From Nitrospinota bacterium (lineage in GTDB: Bacteria > Nitrospinota > Nitrospinia > UBA9942): DNA of 7,318 nucleotides. The position numbers and the translations under genes are program-made. Under the pieces are notes generated by a model. It had not been told where the DNA came from. It ran no database searches and worked only from the letters and a program-made list of their open reading frames with translations. Location: assembly GCA_016200365.1 (NCBI GenBank), contig JACQEW010000375.1, forward strand, positions 1 through 7,318. Direction: 5' to 3'. Each line of letters begins with the position of its first letter. Within the stretch, counting starts at the first letter, position 1. This document shows positions 1-4,444 of this stretch, in pieces.

Positions 1-144
1 AAATTCCCTTCCCTCAAGAGTTCCGTTCATAGAAAAGGTCTTCTCAAAAAATGGATTCGAGTAGAGTATCCTCTCCTTTGCATCGAGGACTATAACACCC
101 ATCTGCATCTCCCTGATGACCGCCTCTAAAAAACTATTCTTCAT
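1..144 (-). CDS. Sensor histidine kinase, N-terminal PAS fragment (partial)
   Basis: Only the first 48 codons are present; the gene runs off the left edge. Translation from ATG at 144 begins MKNSFLEAVIREMQMGVIVL and continues with a DAKERILYSNPFFEKTF stretch, the typical opening of a PAS domain in PhoR-type kinases (helix, GVIVLD strand, then a strand leading to N-P-F-F). The start is supported by a GAGGGGG ribosome-binding site about 8 bases upstream. No transmembrane segment precedes the PAS domain, so the visible part suggests a cytoplasmic or later-anchored kinase; ordinary PhoR has membrane helices first. It lies directly downstream of the PhoB-like regulator in the same direction, so it is probably its cognate kinase, which would phosphorylate Asp53 of that protein. 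The kinase domains (HisKA, HATPase) are outside the window, so the kinase call is inference from the PAS fragment plus context. It could instead be another PAS-containing signalling protein. Confidence 0.6.
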   Translation of the reverse strand, partial: MKNSFLEAVIREMQMGVIVLDAKERILYSNPFFEKTFSMNGTLEGREF

Positions 145-157
145 TCCGAAATCCCCC

Positions 158-298
158 TCACCACAAAGACCCAAAGGAACAAAGACTTGATTTTAGACAG
201 GATATACAAGATAAAACAGCCCCTGATAGCTGCATTCAGGGGCTGTTAATCCTGTCAAGTTCTTAATTTTCTTTGTGTTCTTTGTGCCTTTGTGGTGA
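158..298. repeat. Imperfect inverted repeat filling the regulator-kinase gap
   Basis: TCACCACAAAG at 158-168 is the exact reverse complement of CTTTGTGGTGA at 288-298. The similarity continues inward through CACAAAG-rich sequence to a second pair, GACAGGAT (196-203) against ATCCTGTC (249-256). CACAAAG-type intergenic palindromes of this style recur in many environmental bacterial genomes (general knowledge, not checked here). The unit fits almost exactly between the regulator stop (303-305) and the kinase ribosome-binding site, which suggests an insertion between two genes of one operon. Confidence 0.7.
215..247 (-). terminator. Rho-independent terminator or attenuator hairpin
   Basis: AACAGCCCCTGA (215-226) and TCAGGGGCTGTT (236-247) form a perfect 12-bp GC-rich stem with a 9-base loop. 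Read on the minus strand it is followed by TTTATCTTG, a modest T-rich tail; on the plus strand no T tract follows. It would therefore act after the response regulator and before the kinase gene, lowering kinase expression relative to the regulator. It is also the core of the larger inverted repeat. Confidence 0.6.
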
Positions 299-302
299 AT
301 TT

Positions 303-989
303 TTATTCCTCTTCCAAAAATCTATATCCAAAGCCCCTAACAGTCTCTATATATTTTTCAGCCTTGCCAAGCTTTTCCCTGAGCCTCCTGATATGTGTAT
401 CCACAGTTCTGTCGGTTACATAGACATCCGCTCCCCAAACCCTGTCAAGAAGGTCGTTTCGGGAGAGAACATTTCCCCGCGCCTTTGTCAGCTCTACTAT
501 GAGCTTAAATTCCATAGCCGTCAGCTTTAGGGTTTTTCCATTTACAGTAATCTGCGACCTGTTTATATCTATAAAAATCGGACCTGCTGTAATGCTCTTA
601 ACCTTTTCCTGTTTACCGTGCAGTCTCTTCAATACTGCCTTGACCCTCAATATCAATTCTCTGGGACTGAAGGGCTTTGTAATATAATCCTCTGCACCCA
701 GCTCAAAACCGACTATCCTGTCAATCTCCTCTCCCTTTGCGGTGAGCATTATTACAGGTATATGACTTGTTGCCTCATCTTTCTTAATAATCTTGCAGAC
801 CTCTGTGCCTTCCATGCTGGGGAGCATTATGTCCAGAATAATAAGGTCGGGCTTCTTTTTCTTTGCCAACTCCAATGCCTCAGGACCGTCTTGAGCAGAG
901 ATAACCTCAAACCCTGCCTTATCCAGATTATACTCGAGGAGGGTAAGAATATCCGCCTCGTCATCTACTATTAATATCTTTGAGCGCAT
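303..989 (-). CDS. phoB: PhoB-like response regulator, OmpR/PhoB family
   Basis: Complete 228-residue two-component transcription factor, the normal length for the family. The receiver domain (about residues 3-118) shows the acidic pair D9/D10, phosphoacceptor Asp53 (LILDIML context with PS following), Thr83 and Lys105 in the KPF motif. The C-terminal winged-helix DNA-binding domain (about 130-226) contains VWGADVYVTDRTVDTHIRRL, almost the textbook PhoB recognition-helix signature, and ends TVRGFGYRF. By family knowledge, phosphorylation drives dimerisation and binding upstream of target promoters, in E. coli the phosphate-starvation regulon. Here phosphate control is inferred from sequence likeness only; no pst genes or clear pho boxes are visible. 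The ATG at 989 has no convincing Shine-Dalgarno sequence, but a promoter-like -10 sits immediately upstream. The PAS-kinase gene follows downstream in the same direction. Confidence 0.92.
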   Translation of the reverse strand: MRSKILIVDDEADILTLLEYNLDKAGFEVISAQDGPEALELAKKKKPDLIILDIMLPSMEGTEVCKIIKKDEATSHIPVIMLTAKGEEIDRIVGFELGAEDYITKPFSPRELILRVKAVLKRLHGKQEKVKSITAGPIFIDINRSQITVNGKTLKLTAMEFKLIVELTKARGNVLSRNDLLDRVWGADVYVTDRTVDTHIRRLREKLGKAEKYIETVRGFGYRFLEEE

Positions 990-995
990 AAAAAT

Positions 996-1025
996 ATCAT
1001 ATCACTTTTTTATTCTCTTAAACAA
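996..1025 (-). promoter_or_regulatory. Possible promoter of the response regulator, leaderless
   Basis: On the minus strand TATGAT (996-1001) resembles a -10 box and TTGTTT (1020-1025) a weak -35, 18 bases apart. Only six bases separate the -10 from the ATG, so transcription would begin at or next to the start codon. This matches the absence of a visible Shine-Dalgarno site. The -35 is poor and the surrounding DNA is AT-rich, so chance resemblance is possible. Confidence 0.35.
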
Positions 1026-1107
1026 TGATTGCAGTTCCATGTTACAGGATTATTAAGCCTGTGTTACGATTGTGTGAACTTTTAAGAACAAAAAAGAAAA
1101 ATTATTA

Positions 1108-1248
1108 GCCACAGATACAGACTCGAAGGGAATGTAAGTGTAAGTGCAAGTGTAAGTTAAAAGATTTTATTTACCTATCCCTTACACTCTTCACTTTCAC
1201 TTTCACTTTCACTTTTCTTATCTGTGTGTATCTGTGAAAATCTGTGGC
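1108..1248. repeat. Imperfect palindromic repeat with hexamer arrays
   Basis: GCCACAGATACA (1108-1119) is mirrored by repeated TCTGTG units ending in TCTGTGGC (1241-1248). Inside the arms are two short tandem arrays of period six: GTAAGT-like units at about 1134-1157 and CACTTT units at about 1191-1216, themselves roughly complementary (AAGTG against CACTT). CCACAGAT-type palindromes are a common intergenic repeat style in environmental genomes. No coding sequence overlaps it. Confidence 0.7.
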
Positions 1249-1498
1249 AAATTTTTTATAATTTCCTATATTTTAAAAAATATGCATGAATACTTATCCT
1301 ATTTCTTAATATCTCTCATTAGGTATTGCTAACAGGTTAGAAACTGTATTTATGATGGCTTTATATGTCAACATAAACAGGCTATTTGCTTGATTTGTGC
1401 CATGCTTTTTGGTTAAATAGAGAAAACTTGTTAAATATATCGTTAGGTTTTACAAACTTACAGGATAGCCAGATCAAATCAATCTTGAAGGAATACTT
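1249..1498. other. AT-rich gene-free stretch with attI-like core sites
   Basis: No ORF of note occurs here. The distal part carries three sequences fitting the integron core GTTRRRY in one orientation: GTTAAAT at 1412-1418, GTTAAAT at 1430-1436 and GTTAGGT at 1442-1448. A small palindrome, CTAAC-AG-GTTAG, lies near 1330. Tandem same-orientation core-like repeats ahead of the first cassette recall attI recombination sites, but the two GTTAAAT copies could be chance in AT-rich DNA. No recognisable attC hairpin ends at 1448. Confidence 0.35.
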
Positions 1499-2533
1499 AT
1501 GAAAGCGATTGTATACACAAAATACGGACCACCGGATGTTCTTGAATTAAAAGAAGTAGAAAAACCTACTGCTAAGGACAATGAAGTTCTAGTGAAGATC
1601 CATGCGGCATCCGTGAATGCCGCTGACTGGCGTCTCATGAGAGCTGACCCGTTCCTGGTCCGTCTGTACGCTGGGTTTCTAAAGCCAACAAAATTCCAGA
1701 TACTCGGTGCCGACATAGCGGGGCGGGTCGAGGCGGTGGGTAAAAATGTCCGCCAGTTTCAACATGGTGATGAGGTATTTGGGGACATATTCGCAAGTGG
1801 TTTTGGCGGATTTGCCGAATATAAGTGTGCCCGTGAAAGTGAATTGGTGTTGAAGCCAGCCAATCTATCGTTCGAGGCGGCGGCGGCCGTGCCTTTGGCG
1901 GCGCTCACCGCCTTGCATGGACTTCGCGACAAGGGGCAGATACAGCCGGGACAAAAGGTTTTGATCAATGGTGCGTCCGGTGGTGTCGGAACGTTTGCGG
2001 TGCAGATCGCCAAGTATTTCGGGGCGGAGGTCACTGCCGTGTGTAGCACGGGGAAGGTGGACATGGCGCGCTCGCTCGGCGCCGACCACGTTATTGATTA
2101 CACGCAGGAGGATTTCACCAGAAGCGGGCGGCATTATGACCTGATCCTGGCAGTAAACGGATTTCGTTCGATCTTCGATTACAGGCGTGCATTGAGTCCC
2201 CGGGGGATTTATGTCATGGCCGGAGGTAATACAGCCCAGCTATTTCAAGCCCTGCTCCTGGGACCATGGCTATCCATGGCCGGGAGCAAGAAGATGGTCG
2301 CCCTGTCGTCGAAACCAAACCAGAATGACCTGCTCTTTCTGAAGGAGCTTCTTGAATCCGGCAAAATAAAACCTGTTATAGATAGACGTTACCCGTTAAG
2401 TGAGGCACCTGAAGCTCTCCGGTATCTTGAAGAAGGACATGCCAAAGGAAAAGTAGTAATAACTTTGGAACACAACAACAAAACCTAACAAACGCATCCA
2501 CCTGACGGTTTACACCGCCGGTGATGCGTGCCG
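1443..2533 (+). mobile_element. Candidate integron gene cassette carrying the oxidoreductase
   Basis: A cassette in an integron is bounded by G^TTRRRY sites. The left boundary would be GTTAGGT (1442-1448) and the right the G of GTTAAAG (2533-2539). The box opening the right-hand attC, ACCTAAC (2483-2489), is the exact reverse complement of the left-hand GTTAGGT. That is expected because circularisation joins these two into one attC. The unit holds one ORF with its own ribosome-binding site, little spare sequence, and a stop codon inside the first attC box. Its GC content is visibly above that of the flanks. No integron integrase is in the window, so this would be a lone or integrase-less cassette array. 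Confidence 0.6.
1499..2488 (+). CDS. NAD(P)-dependent MDR-family oxidoreductase (quinone reductase-like)
   Basis: Complete 329-residue member of the medium-chain dehydrogenase/reductase superfamily. The N-terminal GroES-like half (residues 1-120) starts MKAIVYTKYGPPDVLELKEV and contains GADIAGRVEAVG (70-81) and GDEVFG (90-95). The Rossmann half carries NGASGGVGTFAVQIAK (157-172), the nucleotide-binding loop of zinc-independent quinone-oxidoreductase relatives, then SLGADHVIDY (192-201). The cysteine and histidine ligands of the catalytic and structural zinc sites are not apparent. The reaction is presumably NADPH-linked reduction of a quinone, enone or aldehyde; the substrate cannot be read from sequence. 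Start: ATG with GAAGGA six bases upstream. The middle of the gene is clearly richer in G and C than its neighbours. The stop codon lies inside the attC-like site, and the gene sits as a single-ORF cassette, both pointing to transfer. Confidence 0.9.
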   Translation: MKAIVYTKYGPPDVLELKEVEKPTAKDNEVLVKIHAASVNAADWRLMRADPFLVRLYAGFLKPTKFQILGADIAGRVEAVGKNVRQFQHGDEVFGDIFASGFGGFAEYKCARESELVLKPANLSFEAAAAVPLAALTALHGLRDKGQIQPGQKVLINGASGGVGTFAVQIAKYFGAEVTAVCSTGKVDMARSLGADHVIDYTQEDFTRSGRHYDLILAVNGFRSIFDYRRALSPRGIYVMAGGNTAQLFQALLLGPWLSMAGSKKMVALSSKPNQNDLLFLKELLESGKIKPVIDRRYPLSEAPEALRYLEEGHAKGKVVITLEHNNKT

Positions 2534-2539
2534 TTAAAG
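2483..2539 (+). repeat. attC-like integron recombination site (59-base-element type)
   Basis: Order seen: ACCTAAC (R'', 2483-2489), ACGCATC (2492-2498), an unpaired C at 2499, ACC, a TGA/CC internal loop, CGGT, a TTAC loop, ACCG, GGT, GATGCGT (2523-2529), and GTTAAAG (R', 2533-2539). ACGCATC and GATGCGT pair perfectly, with one extrahelical base beside them, as in known attC sites. R'' fits RYYYAAC; R' fits GTTRRRY at six of seven positions. The 57-bp length matches short attC sites. The TAA stop of the oxidoreductase (2486-2488) lies within R''. Confidence 0.72.
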
Positions 2540-2581
2540 TATATTATCAAAAACCACAGAAATCATTAGGAGGTGATTATT

Positions 2582-2809
2582 TTGAAATCGGAAGAAATCG
2601 CAAGAGAGGTAGAAAAGCTTGGTCTATCAGAAAAATTAATATTAGTAGAAGATATATGGGACGGGATCGCAAGGAATAACGGTGAATTACCGATGCCGGA
2701 ATGGCAAAAATCTGAATTAGACAAAAGATATCGTCAATATAAAGAGGGAAAATTAAAGCTTAGAGATTGGGAAGGTGTACATGAGGAAATAAGGAATAAA
2801 TATAAATGA
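2582..2809 (+). CDS. Antitoxin, RelB-type putative addiction module component
   Basis: Small acidic/basic helical protein of about 75 residues beginning KSEEIAREVEKLGLSEKLIL after the start, with LVEDIWDGIA, then MPEWQKSELDKRYRQYKEGK. This is the recognisable layout of the 'addiction module component' antitoxins that pair with ParE/RelE toxins. I place the start at TTG 2582, because an excellent AGGAGG (2568-2573) lies eight bases upstream; a GTG at 2573 would overlap that ribosome-binding site and add three residues. The toxin start overlaps the stop by four bases (ATGA), so the pair is translationally coupled. Family role: the antitoxin neutralises the toxin and normally represses the operon. 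Toxin-antitoxin pairs are frequent stabilising cassettes in integron arrays, which fits the attC-like site just upstream. No clear promoter is visible beyond AT-rich DNA at 2541-2560. Confidence 0.8.
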   Translation: MKSEEIAREVEKLGLSEKLILVEDIWDGIARNNGELPMPEWQKSELDKRYRQYKEGKLKLRDWEGVHEEIRNKYK

Positions 2810-3087
2810 TTTTGCGTTACACCGATAGATCCAAAGATGATATCGAGTTGGCATTCGAGTGGTACGAAAAGCAGAGGCGGGGATTAGGCTTCGATTTTTT
2901 TGATTGTGTTGAAGCTTCACTAAAAAGCATTTTGCGCTTCCCTGAAATGTATGAAAAAGTTTACTCCGATTTCAGGAGATGTGTCATTAGAAGATTTCCT
3001 TTTTCGATATTTTATACCATTGAAGGGGATAAAATTGTGATTCATTCCATTTTTGATAACAGACAAGATCCCCCAAAGATGCCTTAA
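2806..3087 (+). CDS. ParE/RelE-superfamily toxin
   Basis: 93 residues, the usual size for the family. It opens ILRYTDRSKDDIELAFEWYE, the typical first strand plus helix of ParE/RelE toxins, followed by GLGFDFFDCVEASLKSILRFPEMY, then the RRCVIRRFPFSIFYTIEGDKI core and the terminal IHSIFDNRQDP segment. The conserved arginine-rich R-R-x-x-x-x-R-F-P-F-x-I-x-Y pattern is present. RelE members cleave mRNA on the ribosome and ParE members poison gyrase; which activity applies cannot be decided from sequence. It overlaps the antitoxin gene by four bases and so is the second gene of that operon. Its TAA stop (3085-3087) sits inside CCTTAAC, a candidate integron core box, just as the oxidoreductase stop sits inside its own attC box. 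Confidence 0.85.
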   Translation: MILRYTDRSKDDIELAFEWYEKQRRGLGFDFFDCVEASLKSILRFPEMYEKVYSDFRRCVIRRFPFSIFYTIEGDKIVIHSIFDNRQDPPKMP

Positions 3088-3202
3088 CCAGTCGCTCCAC
3101 TTAACGCCAAGCAGCGGCGTTTTTGTTCAGAGTGGCGCTTGCTCACAGAGGCTTTCAGCCGTTCAACGATTCGCTTGCTATGGTTCGGCGCAAGTAAACT
3201 GT
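3082..3202 (+). repeat. Degenerate palindrome, possible second attC site
   Basis: It begins with CCTTAAC (3082-3088), one mismatch from the complement of GTTAAAG, the core that would open this second cassette. The next segment CAGT...ACTT..CGCC (3089-3108) is mirrored by GGCG.AAGT..ACTG (3187-3202). Inside, AACGCC/GGCGTT forms a six-base-pair hairpin near 3103-3121. No good GTTRRRY closes the right side; GTTCAAC (3161-3167) is the nearest. It may be an eroded terminal attC or an unrelated palindromic repeat. Confidence 0.35.
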
Positions 3203-3212
3203 CTCATTGAAT

Positions 3213-3301
3213 CTGTAGAAAAAGGCTATTTTCGAAAAATGGACTGTTGAAAATAAAGGACTTTTGACACAATTTTTTAAAAGATTGGGGTTTTTCTACA
3301 G
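3213..3301. repeat. 89-bp element with perfect 11-bp terminal inverted repeats
   Basis: CTGTAGAAAAA (3213-3223) and TTTTTCTACAG (3291-3301) are perfect inverted repeats around an AT-rich interior without an ORF. The shape suggests a MITE or the remnant end of an insertion sequence. I see no clear target-site duplication. The remaining sequence to 3388 has no gene and no other structure I recognise. Confidence 0.45.
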
Positions 3302-3388
3302 GCTCTGCAGCCGGACATAAAAAGGCAATTCATGGCTGAGCCAAAAAATGCAATTGGTCGCTGATGAAAGTTGGGTTAAATAGTAAAT

Positions 3389-3418
3389 CAGCAAAACCTT
3401 TAAAAGAAGGTTTTGCTG
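3389..3418 (-). terminator. Hairpin terminator downstream of tRNA-Asn
   Basis: CAGCAAAACCTT (3389-3400) and AAGGTTTTGCTG (3407-3418) form a perfect 12-bp stem with a six-base loop, 12 bases past the tRNA 3' end. On the minus strand it is followed by ATTTACTATTTAA, moderately T-rich, so termination of the tRNA transcript is the likely role. Being symmetrical, it could also stop plus-strand transcription from the toxin region. Confidence 0.6.
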
Positions 3419-3429
3419 AGAGTAATATT

Positions 3430-3504
3430 TGGCTCCCCGGGCAGGACTCGAACCTGCAACCCTTCGGTTAACAGCCGAATGCTCCGCCATTGAGCTACCG
3501 GGGA
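3430..3504 (-). tRNA. tRNA-Asn (anticodon GUU)
   Basis: On the minus strand the sequence folds as a standard cloverleaf. The acceptor TCCCCGG pairs with CCGGGGA; the D arm is GCTC...GAGC; the anticodon stem TTCGG/CCGAA encloses loop CTGTTAA with anticodon GTT; the T arm GCAGG-TTCGAGT-CCTGC follows. The discriminator is G and the 3' CCA is encoded (complement of 3430-3432). It decodes AAC/AAU. Its 3' end faces the cassette region, and it has its own promoter and downstream hairpin, so it is a single-gene transcription unit. Confidence 0.97.
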
Positions 3505-3539
3505 ATTGCTTGGCCTGTGAAAATCTGCGACTGAATTCT

Positions 3540-3568
3540 ATTATAAATGAATTTTTAAAAATTGGCAA
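3540..3568 (-). promoter_or_regulatory. Sigma-70 promoter of tRNA-Asn
   Basis: Minus strand: TTGCCA (-35, 3563-3568) and TATAAT (-10, 3540-3545) are separated by 17 bases, close to consensus. Transcription should begin near 3533, about 30 bases before the mature tRNA 5' end at 3504, leaving a short leader for RNase P to remove. Confidence 0.75.
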
Positions 3569-3623
3569 TTTTTATTAGCGGGATAAAATTTTTCTAATTT
3601 TCAATTTTATAGTGATTATTTTG

Positions 3624-3655
3624 TGGTATAATTTCTTTAACTCAAAACAGGAGGG
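3624..3655 (+). promoter_or_regulatory. Extended -10 promoter and ribosome-binding site
   Basis: TGGTATAAT (3624-3632) is a perfect -10 with an upstream TG, the extended -10 form, which compensates for the lack of a recognisable -35. A start near 3639 leaves a leader of about 20 bases that contains AGGAGG (3649-3654), four bases before the ATG at 3659. It drives the small coiled-coil membrane protein gene. Confidence 0.65.
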
Positions 3656-3658
3656 TTT

Positions 3659-4132
3659 ATGAGAAAAGGAATTATTATAATAACAGGTATTATCGTTTAT
3701 CTATTTTCCATTTCAGCTAATGCCGCTGCAATAGAAGTAGCGCCAAGGATTACTGACAGAGAGATTATAGAAAAGCTAACGAGGTTAGAGGAAGGACAGA
3801 ATAAACTCCAGCAGCAGATTGCCGATACAAACAGAAGGATTGATGAGCTTAAAGATTTTACAGGTAAACAGATTGCCGATTTAAAAGATTCTACAAATAA
3901 ACAGATTGGCGATTTGAAGGATTTTATGCTCTGGGGATTTGGTATTTTATTTGCCGGTATGTTCACTCTGGTTGGGTTTGTCCTATGGGATAGAAGGACT
4001 GCTTTATCTCCTGCAATAAAAAAGAATAAAGAGCTTGAGGAGAGGGACGATAAGCTTGAAAAGGCATTAAAGGAATATGCACACAAAGAGCCGAGACTGG
4101 CAGAGATACTTCGTAATGTAGGGATAATGTAA
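3659..4132 (+). CDS. Exported coiled-coil protein with one C-terminal membrane helix
   Basis: A 157-residue protein of no family I can name. Residues 1-22 look like a signal peptide (RKG, hydrophobic run, then SANA-A with likely cleavage after Ala22). Residues 33-88 are a strongly helical, charged segment predicted as a coiled coil, with 11-residue repeats: LKDFTGKQIAD (64-74), LKDSTNKQIGD (75-85), LKDFM (86-90). A hydrophobic segment at about 89-110 (MLWGFGILFAGMFTLVGFVL) is one transmembrane helix, followed by WDRRTAL and a basic/acidic cytoplasmic helix. Small proteins ending in a helix followed by WDRRTAL-like sequence are common hypothetical proteins in anaerobic bacteria (general impression). 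It has its own promoter and strong ribosome-binding site, and is followed eight bases later by a broken small ORF, perhaps its operon partner. It is convergent with the caspase gene. Function unknown; a scaffold or oligomerisation role is only a guess. Confidence 0.75.
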   Translation: MRKGIIIITGIIVYLFSISANAAAIEVAPRITDREIIEKLTRLEEGQNKLQQQIADTNRRIDELKDFTGKQIADLKDSTNKQIGDLKDFMLWGFGILFAGMFTLVGFVLWDRRTALSPAIKKNKELEERDDKLEKALKEYAHKEPRLAEILRNVGIM

Positions 4133-4139
4133 GACGAAA

Positions 4140-4332
4140 ATGTTTTATGAGGAGACCATCAGGTATATAGCTAATTTGATTGCCAGCGAAGGGGGTGTAA
4201 TTATATAAGATTTACATTTTAATGTTATTTTTAACTGAAATTTTTAGTTGATAGCAGGAATATTTGTAAACTTTATTTTATTACACCCCCGAAGGACAGA
4301 AAACACGGCAAGCTGTGCAAGACAAGTTGTAA
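4140..4332 (+). pseudogene. Small ORF split by a MITE-like insertion
   Basis: Starting at ATG 4140, eight bases after the preceding stop, the frame reads MFYEETIRYIANLIASE through Glu at 4188-4190, then enters a 100-bp inverted-repeat element and stops at 4206-4208. Joining the GAA before the element (4188-4190) directly to the sequence after the second GAA (4291-4293) restores an open frame ending ASEGQKTRQAVQDKL and a TAA at 4330-4332, 29 residues in all. The restored peptide is a plausible amphipathic helix. The start has only a weak ribosome-binding site, so translation may depend on coupling to the preceding gene. No family is recognised. The split-gene interpretation is inference; the original gene may also have been longer than the 29 codons visible. 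Confidence 0.45.
4191..4290. mobile_element. 100-bp MITE-like element with 11-bp terminal inverted repeats
   Basis: GGGGGTGTAAT (4191-4201) and ATTACACCCCC (4280-4290) are perfect terminal inverted repeats around a very AT-rich, non-coding interior. GAA flanks both ends (4188-4190 and 4291-4293), consistent with a 3-bp target duplication. Removing one repeat plus the element rejoins a reading frame. The element is too short to encode a transposase, so it would move in trans. Confidence 0.62.
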
Positions 4333-4444
4333 GGGATGTAAAACCAAAAGCCTTTTAAATAAACGATTGATTCATTCAGGGGTTCTATCAGGGGTGGGAA
4401 TGAGAGGAGGGGAAGGGGTAAAAGGGTAAAAGTTTAAAGTGTAA
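4333..4444. other. Gene-free convergent gap
   Basis: A purine-rich stretch between the split ORF and the end of the caspase gene. It contains GGGTAAAA twice in tandem near 4417-4433 and no ORF. I see no clear rho-independent terminator for the caspase gene, and no copy of that gene's variable-region sequence. Confidence 0.4.

Noticed and set aside
1134..1216. Hexamer tandem arrays considered as a CRISPR or iteron array
   Set aside because: Units are only six bases with no spacers, and they lie inside one imperfect palindrome; no cas or rep genes are near.
1759..2134. Long minus-strand ORFs inside the oxidoreductase gene
   Set aside because: They are shadows produced by the GC-rich coding sequence; the plus-strand protein has clear family motifs throughout.
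3430..3504. tRNA-Asn as the attachment site of an integrated island
   Set aside because: Its 3' end faces the accessory genes, but no duplicate of the tRNA 3' end and no tyrosine integrase is seen in the window.
3296..3568. A 90-codon minus-strand ORF that includes SSMAEHSAVNRRVAGSSPA
   Set aside because: It is read straight through the tRNA-Asn gene and its promoter; this peptide is the familiar translation artefact of a tRNA.
4133..4444. DGR template repeat or accessory gene next to the variable region
   Set aside because: No segment there resembles the 4463-4561 sequence on either strand, and no reverse transcriptase ORF is present.
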